64,000 bases of DNA from Lutibaculum baratangense AMV1. Lineage in GTDB: Bacteria; Pseudomonadota; Alphaproteobacteria; Rhizobiales; Tepidamorphaceae. The stretch's first letter is position 1; each line of letters opens with the position of its first letter. Below the pieces are notes generated by a model. That model did no database searches. It was not told the origin of the DNA and worked only from the letters and a program-made list of their open reading frames with translations. This document shows positions 34,369 to 43,356 of the stretch, piece by piece. The DNA is taken from assembly GCF_000496075.1 (NCBI RefSeq), contig NZ_AWXZ01000029.1, forward strand, positions 62,001 to 126,000, written 5' to 3'. The position numbers and the translations under genes were made by a program.

Positions 34369-35715
34369 ATGTCCGCCGAACGCCCGACCGTCCGCCTGTC
34401 CCGCCACGAGCTCGCTCGCCTCTCGCACGAGGAGCGCGAGCGCCTGCTCCTGCGCAGCGAGGCTGACCTCTCCGACTTCATCGCCGGCGTGCAGCCGATC
34501 ATCGCCGACGTGAAGGCACGGGGCGACGAGGCCCTCGCGGACTACGGCCGCCGTTTCGACAGGGCGGCCGATCTCGATCCGCGGCGCCTCGCGGCGACCG
34601 AAGAGGAGTTCGACGCGGCGGAGCGCAGGCTCGATCCGGAGCTGAAGGACGCGATGCGGCTCGCCGCCGCCAACATCAGGCGCTTCCACGAGCGGCAGAT
34701 GCCGCACGGCATGTGGCTCGAGGAGATGGGCCCCGGGCAGCTCGCTGGCGAGCGCACCCTCCCGATCCCCTCCGTCGCGTGCTACGTGCCCCGCGGCAAG
34801 GGCGCCTTTCCCTCCGTGGCGCTGATGACGGCGATCCCCGCGGCGGTGGCGGGTGTCCCGGAGATCGTCGTTCTCACACCGCCGACGGAGAGCGGCGGCA
34901 TAGACGATGCCACGCTTTTCGCCTGCCGGCTCGCCGGCGTGACCCGCGCCTATCGCTGCGGCGGCGCCCAGGCCGTCGCGGCCGTCGCCTACGGCACCCG
35001 CACCGTTCCCCGCTGCTCGAAGATCGTGGGTCCGGGCTCGTCCTGGGTCGTGGCGGCGATGCACGTCTTGTCGAACGTGATCGATGTCGGCCCGCCCGCC
35101 GGCCCCTCGGAGTCGATCGTCCTGGCCGACGAGACGGCCGACCCGCGCCGCACGGCGCTCGACCTCCTGAACGAGGCCGAGCACGGGCCGGATTCCTCCG
35201 CCTATCTCGTCACGAACGATCCGCGCCTCGCCGACCGGGTCGAGCTCGCCGTGGAGCACCTCTGGACCCATATGAGCCCGCAGCGCGTGGAGTTTTCGCG
35301 GGCGGTCCTCACCGGCACGCGCGGCGGCATCGTCATCGCGCCCGACATCGACGAGGCCTGCCGCTTCGTCAACGACTACGCGCCCGAGCATCTCATGGTC
35401 GAGAGCAAGGATCCCTGGCCCTACCTCGCGAAGCTCACCCACGCGGGAGAGATCCTGCTCGGCGAGCATTCGGCCATCTCCATCGCGAACTTCGTCCTCG
35501 GACCGAACCATGTCCTGCCGACGGGAGGGTGGGCCAGGACCCGGTCGCCGCTGTCGGTGTTCGACTTCACGAAGCGCCAGACGATCGCCTGCCTGAGTGC
35601 CGAGGGTCTCGAGCCGCTGCGGGCTCCCACCAGGGTGTTCGCGAGATACGAGGGGTTCGACGCCCATGCGAACGCCGTCTCGCGCCTGCGCGACGGCGGC
35701 AACAGCGCCGACTGA
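34369..35715 (+). CDS. histidinol-dehydrogenase-family NAD-dependent dehydrogenase, divergent paralogue
   Basis: This 448-residue HisD-fold enzyme contains GPGSSWVVAAM, GPPAGPSESIVLADE, EAEHGPDSS, YAPEHLMVE and EGFDAHANAVSRL. The catalytic Glu340-His341 pair and His272 and His433 are conserved. Two metal ligands of true HisD are changed: the Gln of SQAEHG is Glu269 and the Asp of AGDYASG is Asn374 (IANFVLGPNH). It stands outside any his operon. It therefore probably oxidises another diol or amino alcohol, as HpsN (sulfopropanediol dehydrogenase) does within this family. The stop abuts the convergent opgH stop directly. Confidence 0.85.
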   Translation: MSAERPTVRLSRHELARLSHEERERLLLRSEADLSDFIAGVQPIIADVKARGDEALADYGRRFDRAADLDPRRLAATEEEFDAAERRLDPELKDAMRLAAANIRRFHERQMPHGMWLEEMGPGQLAGERTLPIPSVACYVPRGKGAFPSVALMTAIPAAVAGVPEIVVLTPPTESGGIDDATLFACRLAGVTRAYRCGGAQAVAAVAYGTRTVPRCSKIVGPGSSWVVAAMHVLSNVIDVGPPAGPSESIVLADETADPRRTALDLLNEAEHGPDSSAYLVTNDPRLADRVELAVEHLWTHMSPQRVEFSRAVLTGTRGGIVIAPDIDEACRFVNDYAPEHLMVESKDPWPYLAKLTHAGEILLGEHSAISIANFVLGPNHVLPTGGWARTRSPLSVFDFTKRQTIACLSAEGLEPLRAPTRVFARYEGFDAHANAVSRLRDGGNSAD

Positions 35716-37890
35716 TCAGCTGGCCGCGAAGCCCTGCGGCGGCTTGCGGCGAGGCAACATCGCCACCCGGTCGAGCCCCTCCGGGTCGGCGAGAAGGGCC
35801 AGACGCTCCTTCTTGGAAAGATAGTGGATGGCGTCCTCGAGGGTCTCCGCGGCCTCGAGGCGCGCCAGCCCCGCCACCAGCGACATGTCGATCTCCCCCG
35901 GCGGCAGCGGCTGCACGGGCGGCAGGCTCGCGCGATGGAAGGCCAGGAGGGCCGGGTCGGACGACAGGCGGAGATAGGCGTCGATATCGCCGCTCAGCTC
36001 GCGCTCGAGATCCTCCGTGATCGCCTGGGAAGCGGTCAGTATGGCCGGCTTTTCCTGCTCCTCCGGCGTCATCATGAGGCCCTTGCGACGCAGCCAAAGC
36101 CCGACATCCCTGCGCGCGACGAAGAGGGAGGCGGGTATCGCGAGAACCAGACCCGCGACCGCCGGGCTCATCCAGGCGAGCAGGTGCGGCGAGACGAGCC
36201 ACGCGCTCACGCCGAGGACGATGCCGAACATCATGTGCATGAAGTGGCGGCGCGCCACGTCCATGACCGGCATCGAGCCGTCGTCGCGCCGTTGCGGGTT
36301 CCAGCCGCTGTCGCGTCCGATCAGGATCTCGATGACGGCGGCCGACTGGATCGCCATCAGGATCGGCGCGATGACAGCCGAGATCAGGCTCTCGACGAGC
36401 AGCGAGACCGTCCCCCGCAACCCGCCGCCGATCGCCCGCCGGCGCTTCTCGTCGAGCAGCGCATAGGCGAGGCCGAGGAACTTCGGCGTGAACAGGAGGA
36501 GCATCGTCGCGATGAACAGGCCGATCGCGCGCTCGGAGTCGATGACCGGCCAGGTTGGAAAGAGCTGGAACTCCCTCGTGAAGTACTCCGGGCGGATGAA
36601 GTGCGCCTGCAGGGCAAGGACGAGACCGGCGAGCAGGAAGGCGAGCCAGATCGGCGAAGCGAGATAGGACATGATGCCCATGCCCAGATGCACGCGGCTG
36701 ATCCAGTGCAGGCCCCTGGCCGGCAGCACCTTGGAGTGCTGCAGGTTGCCCTGGCACCAGCGCCGGTCGCGCTGGGCCAGGTCGATCAGGGTCGGAGGGC
36801 TCTCCTCGTATGAGCCGTCGAGGGTCGGCGCCATCTGGATCTGCCAGCCGGCGCGCCGCATCAGGGCGGCTTCCACGAAGTCGTGGCTCAGTATGTGCCC
36901 GCCGAAGGGCGGCTTTCCCCTCAGATGCGGCAAGCCCGCGGCCTCCGCGAACGCTCGCGTGCGGATAATCGCGTTGTGGCCCCAGTAGTTGCCTTCGGAG
37001 CGGGTCCAAGAGGCGAGCCCGGCGGCGATCACGCGGCCGTACACGCGTCCGGCGAACTGCTGCATGCGGGCGAAGACCGTGTTCCGGTTCGCGAGCATCG
37101 GCACGGTCTGCAGGAGCCCGAGATCGGGATTGGCCTCGATCGTGGCCGCCAGCCGCAGGAGCGTGTCGACCTGCATCAGGCTGTCGGCGTCGAGGCAGAT
37201 GAAGAACGGGTACGCGCCGCCGGAAAGCCTCACCCAGTCGGCGACATTGCCGGCCTTGCGCTCGGTGTTCTTGCGGCGACGCCGGTAGAAGATCCGGCAA
37301 CGCGGGGCGCGCCGCCGGAGGACGGCACGATAGGCGACCTCCTCCGCGACCCAGACGTCGGGATCGGTCGTGTCGGCGAGGACATAGATGTCGAACAGGC
37401 GTTCCGCACCTGCCGCAGCCAACCCTTCCGCCGTGGCGGCTGCCGCCGCGAAGACGCGGGCCGGATCCTCGTTGTACGCAGGAATGAGGATGGCGGTGCG
37501 GCTTCTCGGCATCGGCGTCTCGCCGCCGTCTGCCGGCCAGGCCGAGGGGCGGCGTCCAAGCGCGGCGAAGCCCGCGACCGCGCTGACGGCCGAGAGGGCG
37601 ATCCAGGCGATGTTGATGACGAAGAGGACGAGCATCACCGCCTCGACGCTCGTCAGGCCGGCGACCGCGAGCACCGCATACATCTCGTGGGAGAAGATGG
37701 CCGTCAGCCCGAGCGTGCCGACGACGACACCGGCGCGGATGACCGTGGCAGTCCGGTCCCGCGGCAGTTCACGAATGGTGGCCGGCGGATGTCGCAGGTC
37801 CTGTGCCGGCATCGCCAGCGGCGCCTCGGGCGGCAGAACGACGTCGGCCACCCCCCGCCGCTTGTAGGCGGACTCGTTCACGCCGCCCAT
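35716..37890 (-). CDS. opgH: glucan glucosyltransferase OpgH/MdoH
   Basis: This 724-residue inner-membrane GT2 enzyme polymerises the osmoregulated periplasmic glucan backbone. Two N-terminal helices precede the catalytic domain (ILIPAYNEDPARVF, FFICLDADSLMQVD, GGHILSHDFVEAALMRRAGW and the QRDRRWCQGNLQH motif, i.e. the Q-x-x-R-W signature). At least five C-terminal helices then follow. The ATG at 37890 overlaps the end of opgG by 13 bp. The downstream soluble tail is about 140 residues long. It forms an operon with opgG in the order G-H. Confidence 0.94.
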   Translation of the reverse strand: MGGVNESAYKRRGVADVVLPPEAPLAMPAQDLRHPPATIRELPRDRTATVIRAGVVVGTLGLTAIFSHEMYAVLAVAGLTSVEAVMLVLFVINIAWIALSAVSAVAGFAALGRRPSAWPADGGETPMPRSRTAILIPAYNEDPARVFAAAAATAEGLAAAGAERLFDIYVLADTTDPDVWVAEEVAYRAVLRRRAPRCRIFYRRRRKNTERKAGNVADWVRLSGGAYPFFICLDADSLMQVDTLLRLAATIEANPDLGLLQTVPMLANRNTVFARMQQFAGRVYGRVIAAGLASWTRSEGNYWGHNAIIRTRAFAEAAGLPHLRGKPPFGGHILSHDFVEAALMRRAGWQIQMAPTLDGSYEESPPTLIDLAQRDRRWCQGNLQHSKVLPARGLHWISRVHLGMGIMSYLASPIWLAFLLAGLVLALQAHFIRPEYFTREFQLFPTWPVIDSERAIGLFIATMLLLFTPKFLGLAYALLDEKRRRAIGGGLRGTVSLLVESLISAVIAPILMAIQSAAVIEILIGRDSGWNPQRRDDGSMPVMDVARRHFMHMMFGIVLGVSAWLVSPHLLAWMSPAVAGLVLAIPASLFVARRDVGLWLRRKGLMMTPEEQEKPAILTASQAITEDLERELSGDIDAYLRLSSDPALLAFHRASLPPVQPLPPGEIDMSLVAGLARLEAAETLEDAIHYLSKKERLALLADPEGLDRVAMLPRRKPPQGFAAS

Positions 37891-39446
37891 CGGTAGATCC
37901 AGACCTCTGAAATCGTCTTTCCTCCGCGGGCGAGGGAACAGCGCAGGTCGATCATCTGGGCGCCCTGAGGATCGAAATCCATGCTCACACGGATGCCCGA
38001 CGTGTGGGGATTTCGGCTGATCACGGGACGAGCCATCTCGCCCCCGGTCGTCGTGACGACCGGCTCGATCTCGCTGAGGTCGGTCATCTCGGCCAGCAGT
38101 CCTCCGACGAACTCCGCCACCAGCAGCCGGCGCGACGTGTTCTCGTGCAGCGCCGGATTGCCGCCCGCGCCGCCGAACGTGCCCGCGACGTAAGCGAGGT
38201 TGCGATCGAGCGGGACCGAAGGGCCCCAGTGGAGCTTGTAGGTGTACTGGTAGCTTTCTCCCGGCAGGAGCCTCTCGGCCGGGCGCCAGAAGGCGACGAT
38301 ATTGTCGTGCACCTCGCGGGCCGTCGGGATCTCCACGAGCATCACCGCGCCTTCGCCCCAGTCGCCGACGGGCTCGATCCACAGGCTCGGGCGCCGCTCG
38401 TAGCTCGCCTCGAGGTCGCGGAAGTCGGCAAAGCCGCGAGACCGCTGCATCAGGCCGAAGCCCTGCGGCTGCTGGTCGACGAAGGAGGATACCTGGAGGA
38501 TCATCGGGTTGATCAGGGGCCGCCAGAGCCACTCCCCGCGGCCGTTCCAGATGAGGAGGCCGTCGGAATCGTGCACGGCTTCGCGGTAGTCGTCCACGTC
38601 CTGCCGGTCGTGCGGCGAGAAGAAGAACATCGACGTCATCGGCGCGATCCCGACACGGTCGATCTCGGCGCGCGGGTAGAAGACCGATTCGACATCCATG
38701 ACGGTGAAGTCGCCGTGGCGCACCGTGAAGCGGAAGGCACCGGTCGTGCTCGGGCTGTCGAGGAGCGCGTGGATGACGACCGAGTTGGACTGCGGCCGCG
38801 GGCGCTCGATCCAGAACTCCCGGAAGGTCGGAAACTCCTCGCCCTGCGGCTCCGCGGTGCCGATGGCGAGGCCGCGGGCGGAGAGGCCGTAGGTCTGGCT
38901 TCGGCCGACCGCGCGGAAGTAGCTCGCGCCCTGGAAGACGAGGATTTCGTCGAGATAGTCGTCCCGGTTGACCGGACCGTGCACGCGGAAGCCCGAGAAG
39001 CCGAGGCCTTCCTTCGGCAGGTCCTCCGGAACGAGCGGACCGTAATCGAAGAGCTGAGGCGAGAAGAGGACCTGCCGTGCCTCGCCCGAGGCGACGACGT
39101 TGATCCGCACGAGGTCCGTGAAGACGTTGCCGGGATGGAAGAACTGCACCTCGTACTCAGGTTCCTCGTTCGCCCACAGGGCGGAGGCGCTCCTGAAGCG
39201 GATGTCCCGAAGCTGGTCGTAGGTGAGGTCGCTCACCGCGTCCGGCAAATCACCTTCGGCCGGCTCGTAGGCTTCCGCGGCCAGGGCACGAGCCCGCTGG
39301 CGCACCATCGCGGCGTTGAACTCGGTCGGGTCGCCAAACTGCAGGACCGCCCCCTCCTCCTGCGCCATCGCCTCTCCCGCCGGCAGCCACCGCGCAAACG
39401 CCGCGGCAGCGCCGACAAGAAGAAGTCCTCGACGATCCAACATCAT
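37878..39446 (-). CDS. opgG: periplasmic glucan biosynthesis protein OpgG/MdoG
   Basis: This 522-residue exported MdoG-family protein starts MMLDRRGLLLVGAAAAFARW and has a leader ending near EAMAQ. Blocks include VQFFHPGNVFTDLVRINVV, YGLSARGLAIGTAEPQGEEF, GIAPMTSMFFFSPHDR, AVHDSDGLLIWNGRGEWLW, GFGLMQRSRGFADFRD and PRSLWIEP-like RRPSLWIEPVGDWGEG. Its stop overlaps opgH. It is a paralogue of the protein at 13413-15017, with the same block order but a different leader and adjacent partner. This copy is the canonical one. Confidence 0.94.
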   Translation of the reverse strand: MMLDRRGLLLVGAAAAFARWLPAGEAMAQEEGAVLQFGDPTEFNAAMVRQRARALAAEAYEPAEGDLPDAVSDLTYDQLRDIRFRSASALWANEEPEYEVQFFHPGNVFTDLVRINVVASGEARQVLFSPQLFDYGPLVPEDLPKEGLGFSGFRVHGPVNRDDYLDEILVFQGASYFRAVGRSQTYGLSARGLAIGTAEPQGEEFPTFREFWIERPRPQSNSVVIHALLDSPSTTGAFRFTVRHGDFTVMDVESVFYPRAEIDRVGIAPMTSMFFFSPHDRQDVDDYREAVHDSDGLLIWNGRGEWLWRPLINPMILQVSSFVDQQPQGFGLMQRSRGFADFRDLEASYERRPSLWIEPVGDWGEGAVMLVEIPTAREVHDNIVAFWRPAERLLPGESYQYTYKLHWGPSVPLDRNLAYVAGTFGGAGGNPALHENTSRRLLVAEFVGGLLAEMTDLSEIEPVVTTTGGEMARPVISRNPHTSGIRVSMDFDPQGAQMIDLRCSLARGGKTISEVWIYRWAA

Positions 39447-39653
39447 GAAACCGCTCCGCCCCCTTAAGTGGAGAATGTGACTTCAGGCGCATATGCTCAC
39501 GATCAGGTCACGCCCTTTCTAGAGGCATTTCCCGAGCTTGAGAATGCGGCGCCGGCCGCAGCGACGCGAAGTTGCGCATCAATTTGTGGCGGCGCGTTGA
39601 ATGAAGGCTGAACCCGGCCGCTTCAAGGCATATGAACGCGCTCACCGGCTCGT

Positions 39654-40535
39654 CTAGCCGTGGGCGGTCGCGCGCGCCTCATGCAGGCCGTCCACTGGCA
39701 TGAAGGGAGCGGGTCTTCCTCTCGCTCCTGCGAGAAACCCGCGGATGCGTGCGAGTTGCCGACGCAGGCGCCGCCGCCGCCCCGCCAGAAGGTAGAGCGG
39801 GAGCTTCGCCACGAGGCCAAAAAAGGTCCGCCAGGGCCGGCCGACCCCGTGCCGTCGCATGACGTAGGCCAACGACCAGCCGAAAGACACGTCCTTCACG
39901 AGGCCTGTGGCATCGTCCCCGCTCGACGAGCGGTCGCGAAGATGCTGCACCGTCGCGGACGGCACGTAGATGATCGGTCGGCGCGCTGCGCGGTAGCGGA
40001 AGCAGAGCTCGTCCTCCTCGAAATAGAGGAAGATCGCTGGATCGAAGCCCCCGAATTCCCGGAATGCGCGCACCCGTACCAGCATGGCCGCGCCGGAGAT
40101 AATGGGCACGCATGCCTCGCCCTCGGGAGGACGCCGATGCCGCTGGCGCTTCTCCAGGCTCGACTCCACGCGGTAGAAGCCGGTCCCGTCCTCACCGATC
40201 AGCGCCGGCACGAACAGATCGCACTCCGGGTAGCGCGTGGCGGCGTCCGCGAGCGCGCCGAGGCTTGCGGCATCGATCGCGGCGTCGGGGTTCAGCACGA
40301 GGGCGAAATCCGTATCGACCTGCGCCAGACCGGACATGATCGCGCGGCCATAGCCGATGTTGGCCGGAAGGCGCAGCACGCGCGCGCCGAGCGAAGCGGC
40401 GAGATCGGCGGAGCCGTCGGAACTCGCATTGTCCACCACGAGCACCGGCATCTCGCAGCATTGCCGCGCCTGCCACGGCAGAATCGCCGCGGAGTTGTAG
40501 GAGACGACGAGACGTGTGATCGAGACGTCGATCAT
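39654..40535 (-). CDS. GT2 family glycosyltransferase (rhamnosyltransferase-like)
   Basis: This 293-residue soluble GT-A enzyme begins MIDVSITRLVVSYNSAAILP. Nucleotide-sugar motifs are VLVVDNASSDGSADLAAS, NIGYGRAIMSG, ALVLNPDAAID (DxD-like) and ISGAAMLVRVRAFREFGGFD, followed by FLYFEEDELCFRYRAARR, all in the order of family 2 rhamnosyl/galactosyl transferases. The C-terminus is strongly basic. Its ATG overlaps the stop of the methyltransferase (ATGA), so both act in one cell-surface pathway, possibly decorating polysaccharide. The acceptor is unknown. Confidence 0.88.
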   Translation of the reverse strand: MIDVSITRLVVSYNSAAILPWQARQCCEMPVLVVDNASSDGSADLAASLGARVLRLPANIGYGRAIMSGLAQVDTDFALVLNPDAAIDAASLGALADAATRYPECDLFVPALIGEDGTGFYRVESSLEKRQRHRRPPEGEACVPIISGAAMLVRVRAFREFGGFDPAIFLYFEEDELCFRYRAARRPIIYVPSATVQHLRDRSSSGDDATGLVKDVSFGWSLAYVMRRHGVGRPWRTFFGLVAKLPLYLLAGRRRRLRRQLARIRGFLAGARGRPAPFMPVDGLHEARATAHG

Positions 40536-41185
40536 TGTGGGGTCGCGACCACGATGAACTGCTTGGCGAGCAGCGTGTCCGCCCTCCCGCCGGTCGCCCT
40601 GGAGATCCAGGCCCGCATCTCGGACGCCCGGTAGCGGGTGGCATTGTCGCAGGCCACGAGCTTCAGGCCACCGCAGCAGGCAAGCTCCGCCGCCGTCTCG
40701 CGGACGAAGAAGCGCAGATGCGTCCGATCGAGAAGCCCGGAGTCGCGGTAGCGGAAGTCTCCTTTCGTCAGGAGCCGCCAGATGAACTTCCAGTTGCGAA
40801 TGTTCGGGACCGAGACGACGAGGCGACCTCCGGGCGCGAGCAGGGGCGTAAGCCGGTGCACGGTGGACCAGGGGTCGACGAGATGCTCGAGCACGTCGAG
40901 ACAGAGGACGAGGTCCAGACTTCCCGGCCCGAGGACCTCTTCCAGCGGAGCGGAGGCGACATCGCCCTCGTAGAGGTAGTCCAGATGTCCCCGCGCGGCG
41001 GCTGCCGCGGCCGGGTCGATCTCTATTCCGCCGGCCCAAGCGACGTCGCGGTGGACACGGATGGCCTCGACGGTCGCGCCCGAGCCGCAGCCGACATCGA
41101 GCACGTTGTCGCAGCGCTGCGGGAGGTAGGGCAACACCTCCAGCCGGGCACGCGTGAAGTATCCGCCGGGTTCACCGTCCATCAT
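40532..41185 (-). CDS. class I SAM-dependent methyltransferase
   Basis: This 217-residue protein has motif I NVLDVGCGSGATVEAI, an acidic residue after strand 2 (GGIEIDPAAAAAAR), LDLVLCLDVLEHLVDPWSTV and the post-motif GGRLVVSVPNIRNWKFIWRLL. The last two are typical of the Methyltransf_23 type that modifies sugars or lipid intermediates. ATG at 41185 follows GCAGGCATTCG. It is translationally coupled to the glycosyltransferase. A small hairpin (41235-41249) separates it from the choline transporter operon upstream on the same strand. Confidence 0.88.
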   Translation of the reverse strand: MMDGEPGGYFTRARLEVLPYLPQRCDNVLDVGCGSGATVEAIRVHRDVAWAGGIEIDPAAAAAARGHLDYLYEGDVASAPLEEVLGPGSLDLVLCLDVLEHLVDPWSTVHRLTPLLAPGGRLVVSVPNIRNWKFIWRLLTKGDFRYRDSGLLDRTHLRFFVRETAAELACCGGLKLVACDNATRYRASEMRAWISRATGGRADTLLAKQFIVVATPQ

Positions 41186-41280
41186 CGAATGCCTGCGATC
41201 GATCCTGTTGCCGGGCAGCCGCACGGTACGCGTGCTGCGGGTGCCGCAGGATACGCGGCAGGCGACGCCCCGCAAGCGCC

Positions 41281-42441
41281 TCAGCGGCCGAGCAGCCCCG
41301 CGTAGATCTCGCTGTCTCCGACGCGCCCGACGATACTGCCCTCCTCCGCGACGAAGACCGGATAGCCGCTGACCGTTCTCGCCATCATGAGGTCGCGCAC
41401 CGATGTCCCGCGGTCGGCGATCGCGATGCAGCCCTCCACGGGCTCGTTCGTCCGAAGCTCGACAGTCGGCAGCTCGCTCGCGTTCTGGCGGAACCTTCCC
41501 TCGTCCGTCAGCACGAGGTTTCGCACCTGGTCCACGTAGTAGCCGCCGCTCACCGGGGCGAACGATTCCACCGGCAGCATGATGTCCTGTGCCCTGAGAA
41601 CCGACAGCGGGTTCATGTGCGCCACGAAGTCGGCGACGTACTCGTTGGCCGGCTCGAGCACGATGTCGTGCGGCGTTCCGAACTGGACGATCCGGCCGCC
41701 CTCCATGATCGCGATCTTGTTGCCGATCTTCAGCGCCTCGTCGAGGTCGTGACTGACGAAGATGATCGTTCGCTTCAGGCGCTCCTGGACCTCGAGCAGC
41801 TCGTTCTGAAGCCGTGAGCGGATCAGCGGGTCGAGCGCCGAGAACGGCTCGTCCATCAGGAGGATCGGCGCGTCGGTCGCGAAGGCGCGGGCGAGGCCCA
41901 CGCGCTGCTGCATGCCGCCCGACAGTTCGTGCACGTACTTGTCGCCCCAGCCCTCGAGACCGACGAGGGCGAGCTGCTCCTCGACCTTCCTCTGCCGCTC
42001 CGCCGACTTCACGCCGGAGAGCTGCAGCCCGAAGCCGACATTGTCCGCGACGGTGCGCCAAGGCAGAAGCGCGAACTGCTGGAACACCATCGTCACCAGG
42101 TGCCGCCTGAGGTCGCGGAGATCGGCCCTGGAGCAAGAGTGCGGATTGATCGCCTTCTTCGGCCCGCGCACCACGACTTCTCCGCGTGCGACGTCGTTCA
42201 GGCCGTTCACCGCGCGGATCAAGGTCGACTTGCCGGAGCCGGACAGGCCCATCAGCACGACGATCTCGCCCTCCTCGACGTCCAGCGTCGCATCCGCGAC
42301 CCCGAGGATCTGACCCGTCTCCTCCTGGATTTCGCCGCGGGTCTTGTTCTGGTCGATCAGCGGCAGCGCCGAGCCCGGGTCGTCGCCGAAGACGATCGAG
42401 ACGTTCGTGAAGCGAACGATCGGCTCGCTCTTCTCGTTCAT
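41281..42441 (-). CDS. choV: choline ABC transporter ATP-binding protein ChoV
   Basis: This 386-residue ATPase of the ProV/OpuAA type has Walker A GLSGSGKSTLIRAVNGL, signature HELSGGMQQRVGLARA, Walker B ILLMDEPFSALDP and the H-loop FVSHDLDEALKIG. The N-terminal insert before Walker A (DQNKTRGEIQEETGQILGVA) is characteristic of choline-type transporters. A CBS-like tail follows (VRDLMMARTVSGYPVFVAEE). The ATG at 42441 overlaps the choW stop by four bases. It is the last gene of choXWV. Confidence 0.94.
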   Translation of the reverse strand: MNEKSEPIVRFTNVSIVFGDDPGSALPLIDQNKTRGEIQEETGQILGVADATLDVEEGEIVVLMGLSGSGKSTLIRAVNGLNDVARGEVVVRGPKKAINPHSCSRADLRDLRRHLVTMVFQQFALLPWRTVADNVGFGLQLSGVKSAERQRKVEEQLALVGLEGWGDKYVHELSGGMQQRVGLARAFATDAPILLMDEPFSALDPLIRSRLQNELLEVQERLKRTIIFVSHDLDEALKIGNKIAIMEGGRIVQFGTPHDIVLEPANEYVADFVAHMNPLSVLRAQDIMLPVESFAPVSGGYYVDQVRNLVLTDEGRFRQNASELPTVELRTNEPVEGCIAIADRGTSVRDLMMARTVSGYPVFVAEEGSIVGRVGDSEIYAGLLGR

Positions 42442-43283
42442 CTGCCTTTCCCCGGCTCGTTCACACGGAAGAAGCGGTCGAGCACGATCGCGACGAGCAC
42501 GATGGCCATGCCGACTTCGAAGCCGCGCGCGATATTGACCGTGTTGAGCGCCCGCAGCGTCGGCACGCCGAGGCCGTCGGCGCCGACGAGGGCGGCGATC
42601 ACCACCATGGACAGCGACAGCATGATCGTCTGCGTCAGCCCCGCCATGATGCTCGGCAGCGCGTAAGGCAGCTCGACCTGCCACAGGAGTTGCCGCTTCG
42701 TCGCGCCGAAGGCGAGGCCGGCCTCGATGAGCTGCTTCGGCGTCGAGGAGATGCCGAGCTGCGTCAGGCGGATCGGCGCGGGTATGGCGAATATGACGGT
42801 GGCGATCAGGCCCGGCACCATGCCGAGGCCGAAGAGGATGAGCGCGGGGATGAGGTAGACGAAGGTCGGGATCGTCTGCATCAGGTCCAGGATCGGGCGG
42901 AGCGCCTCCTGGAGCCACTTCCGGTGCGCCGCCGCGATCCCGAGGGGCACGCCCAGGACCATGCAGACGAAGGTCGCCGACAGCACGAGCGACAGGGTCT
43001 GCGTCGTCTCCCGCCAGTAGCCCTGATTGATGATGAAGAGCAGGCTCAAGACCACGAAGACCGCGAAGACCGCCGATCGCCGGACGAGATAGGCGAGCGC
43101 TCCGGCGATCGCGACGATGATCAAGGGATGCGGCGACTGCAGGACCCACAGGATGCCGCCGATCATCCGATCGAGCACGAAGGAGATGAAGTCGAACACC
43201 CCTTGCGCGTTGATCGTGACCCAGTCGACGCCGTCGGCGACCCACGCACCGACGGGAATCTTGTGGTCTGTCAGCCAGTTCAC
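42438..43283 (-). CDS. choW: choline ABC transporter permease ChoW
   Basis: This 281-residue ProW-like permease has about six helices and the usual N-terminal periplasmic amphipathic segment (MNWLTDHKIPVGAWVADGVD). It also has VLGVPLGIAAAHRKWLQEALRPILDLMQTIPTFVYLIPALILFG in pieces, the EAA loop LIEAGLAFGATKRQLLWQVELPYALPS, and LSLSMVVIAALVGADGLG. All are standard for the choline/betaine importers. It lies 73 bp downstream of choX and overlaps choV. Confidence 0.94.
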   Translation of the reverse strand: MNWLTDHKIPVGAWVADGVDWVTINAQGVFDFISFVLDRMIGGILWVLQSPHPLIIVAIAGALAYLVRRSAVFAVFVVLSLLFIINQGYWRETTQTLSLVLSATFVCMVLGVPLGIAAAHRKWLQEALRPILDLMQTIPTFVYLIPALILFGLGMVPGLIATVIFAIPAPIRLTQLGISSTPKQLIEAGLAFGATKRQLLWQVELPYALPSIMAGLTQTIMLSLSMVVIAALVGADGLGVPTLRALNTVNIARGFEVGMAIVLVAIVLDRFFRVNEPGKGR

Positions 43284-43356
43284 CGGAGAGGCTCCTCACG
43301 AAGGACAAGCGGCGCGCGGTTGAACCACGCGCCGCCGGAAGGACGTCGCGCCCGCG

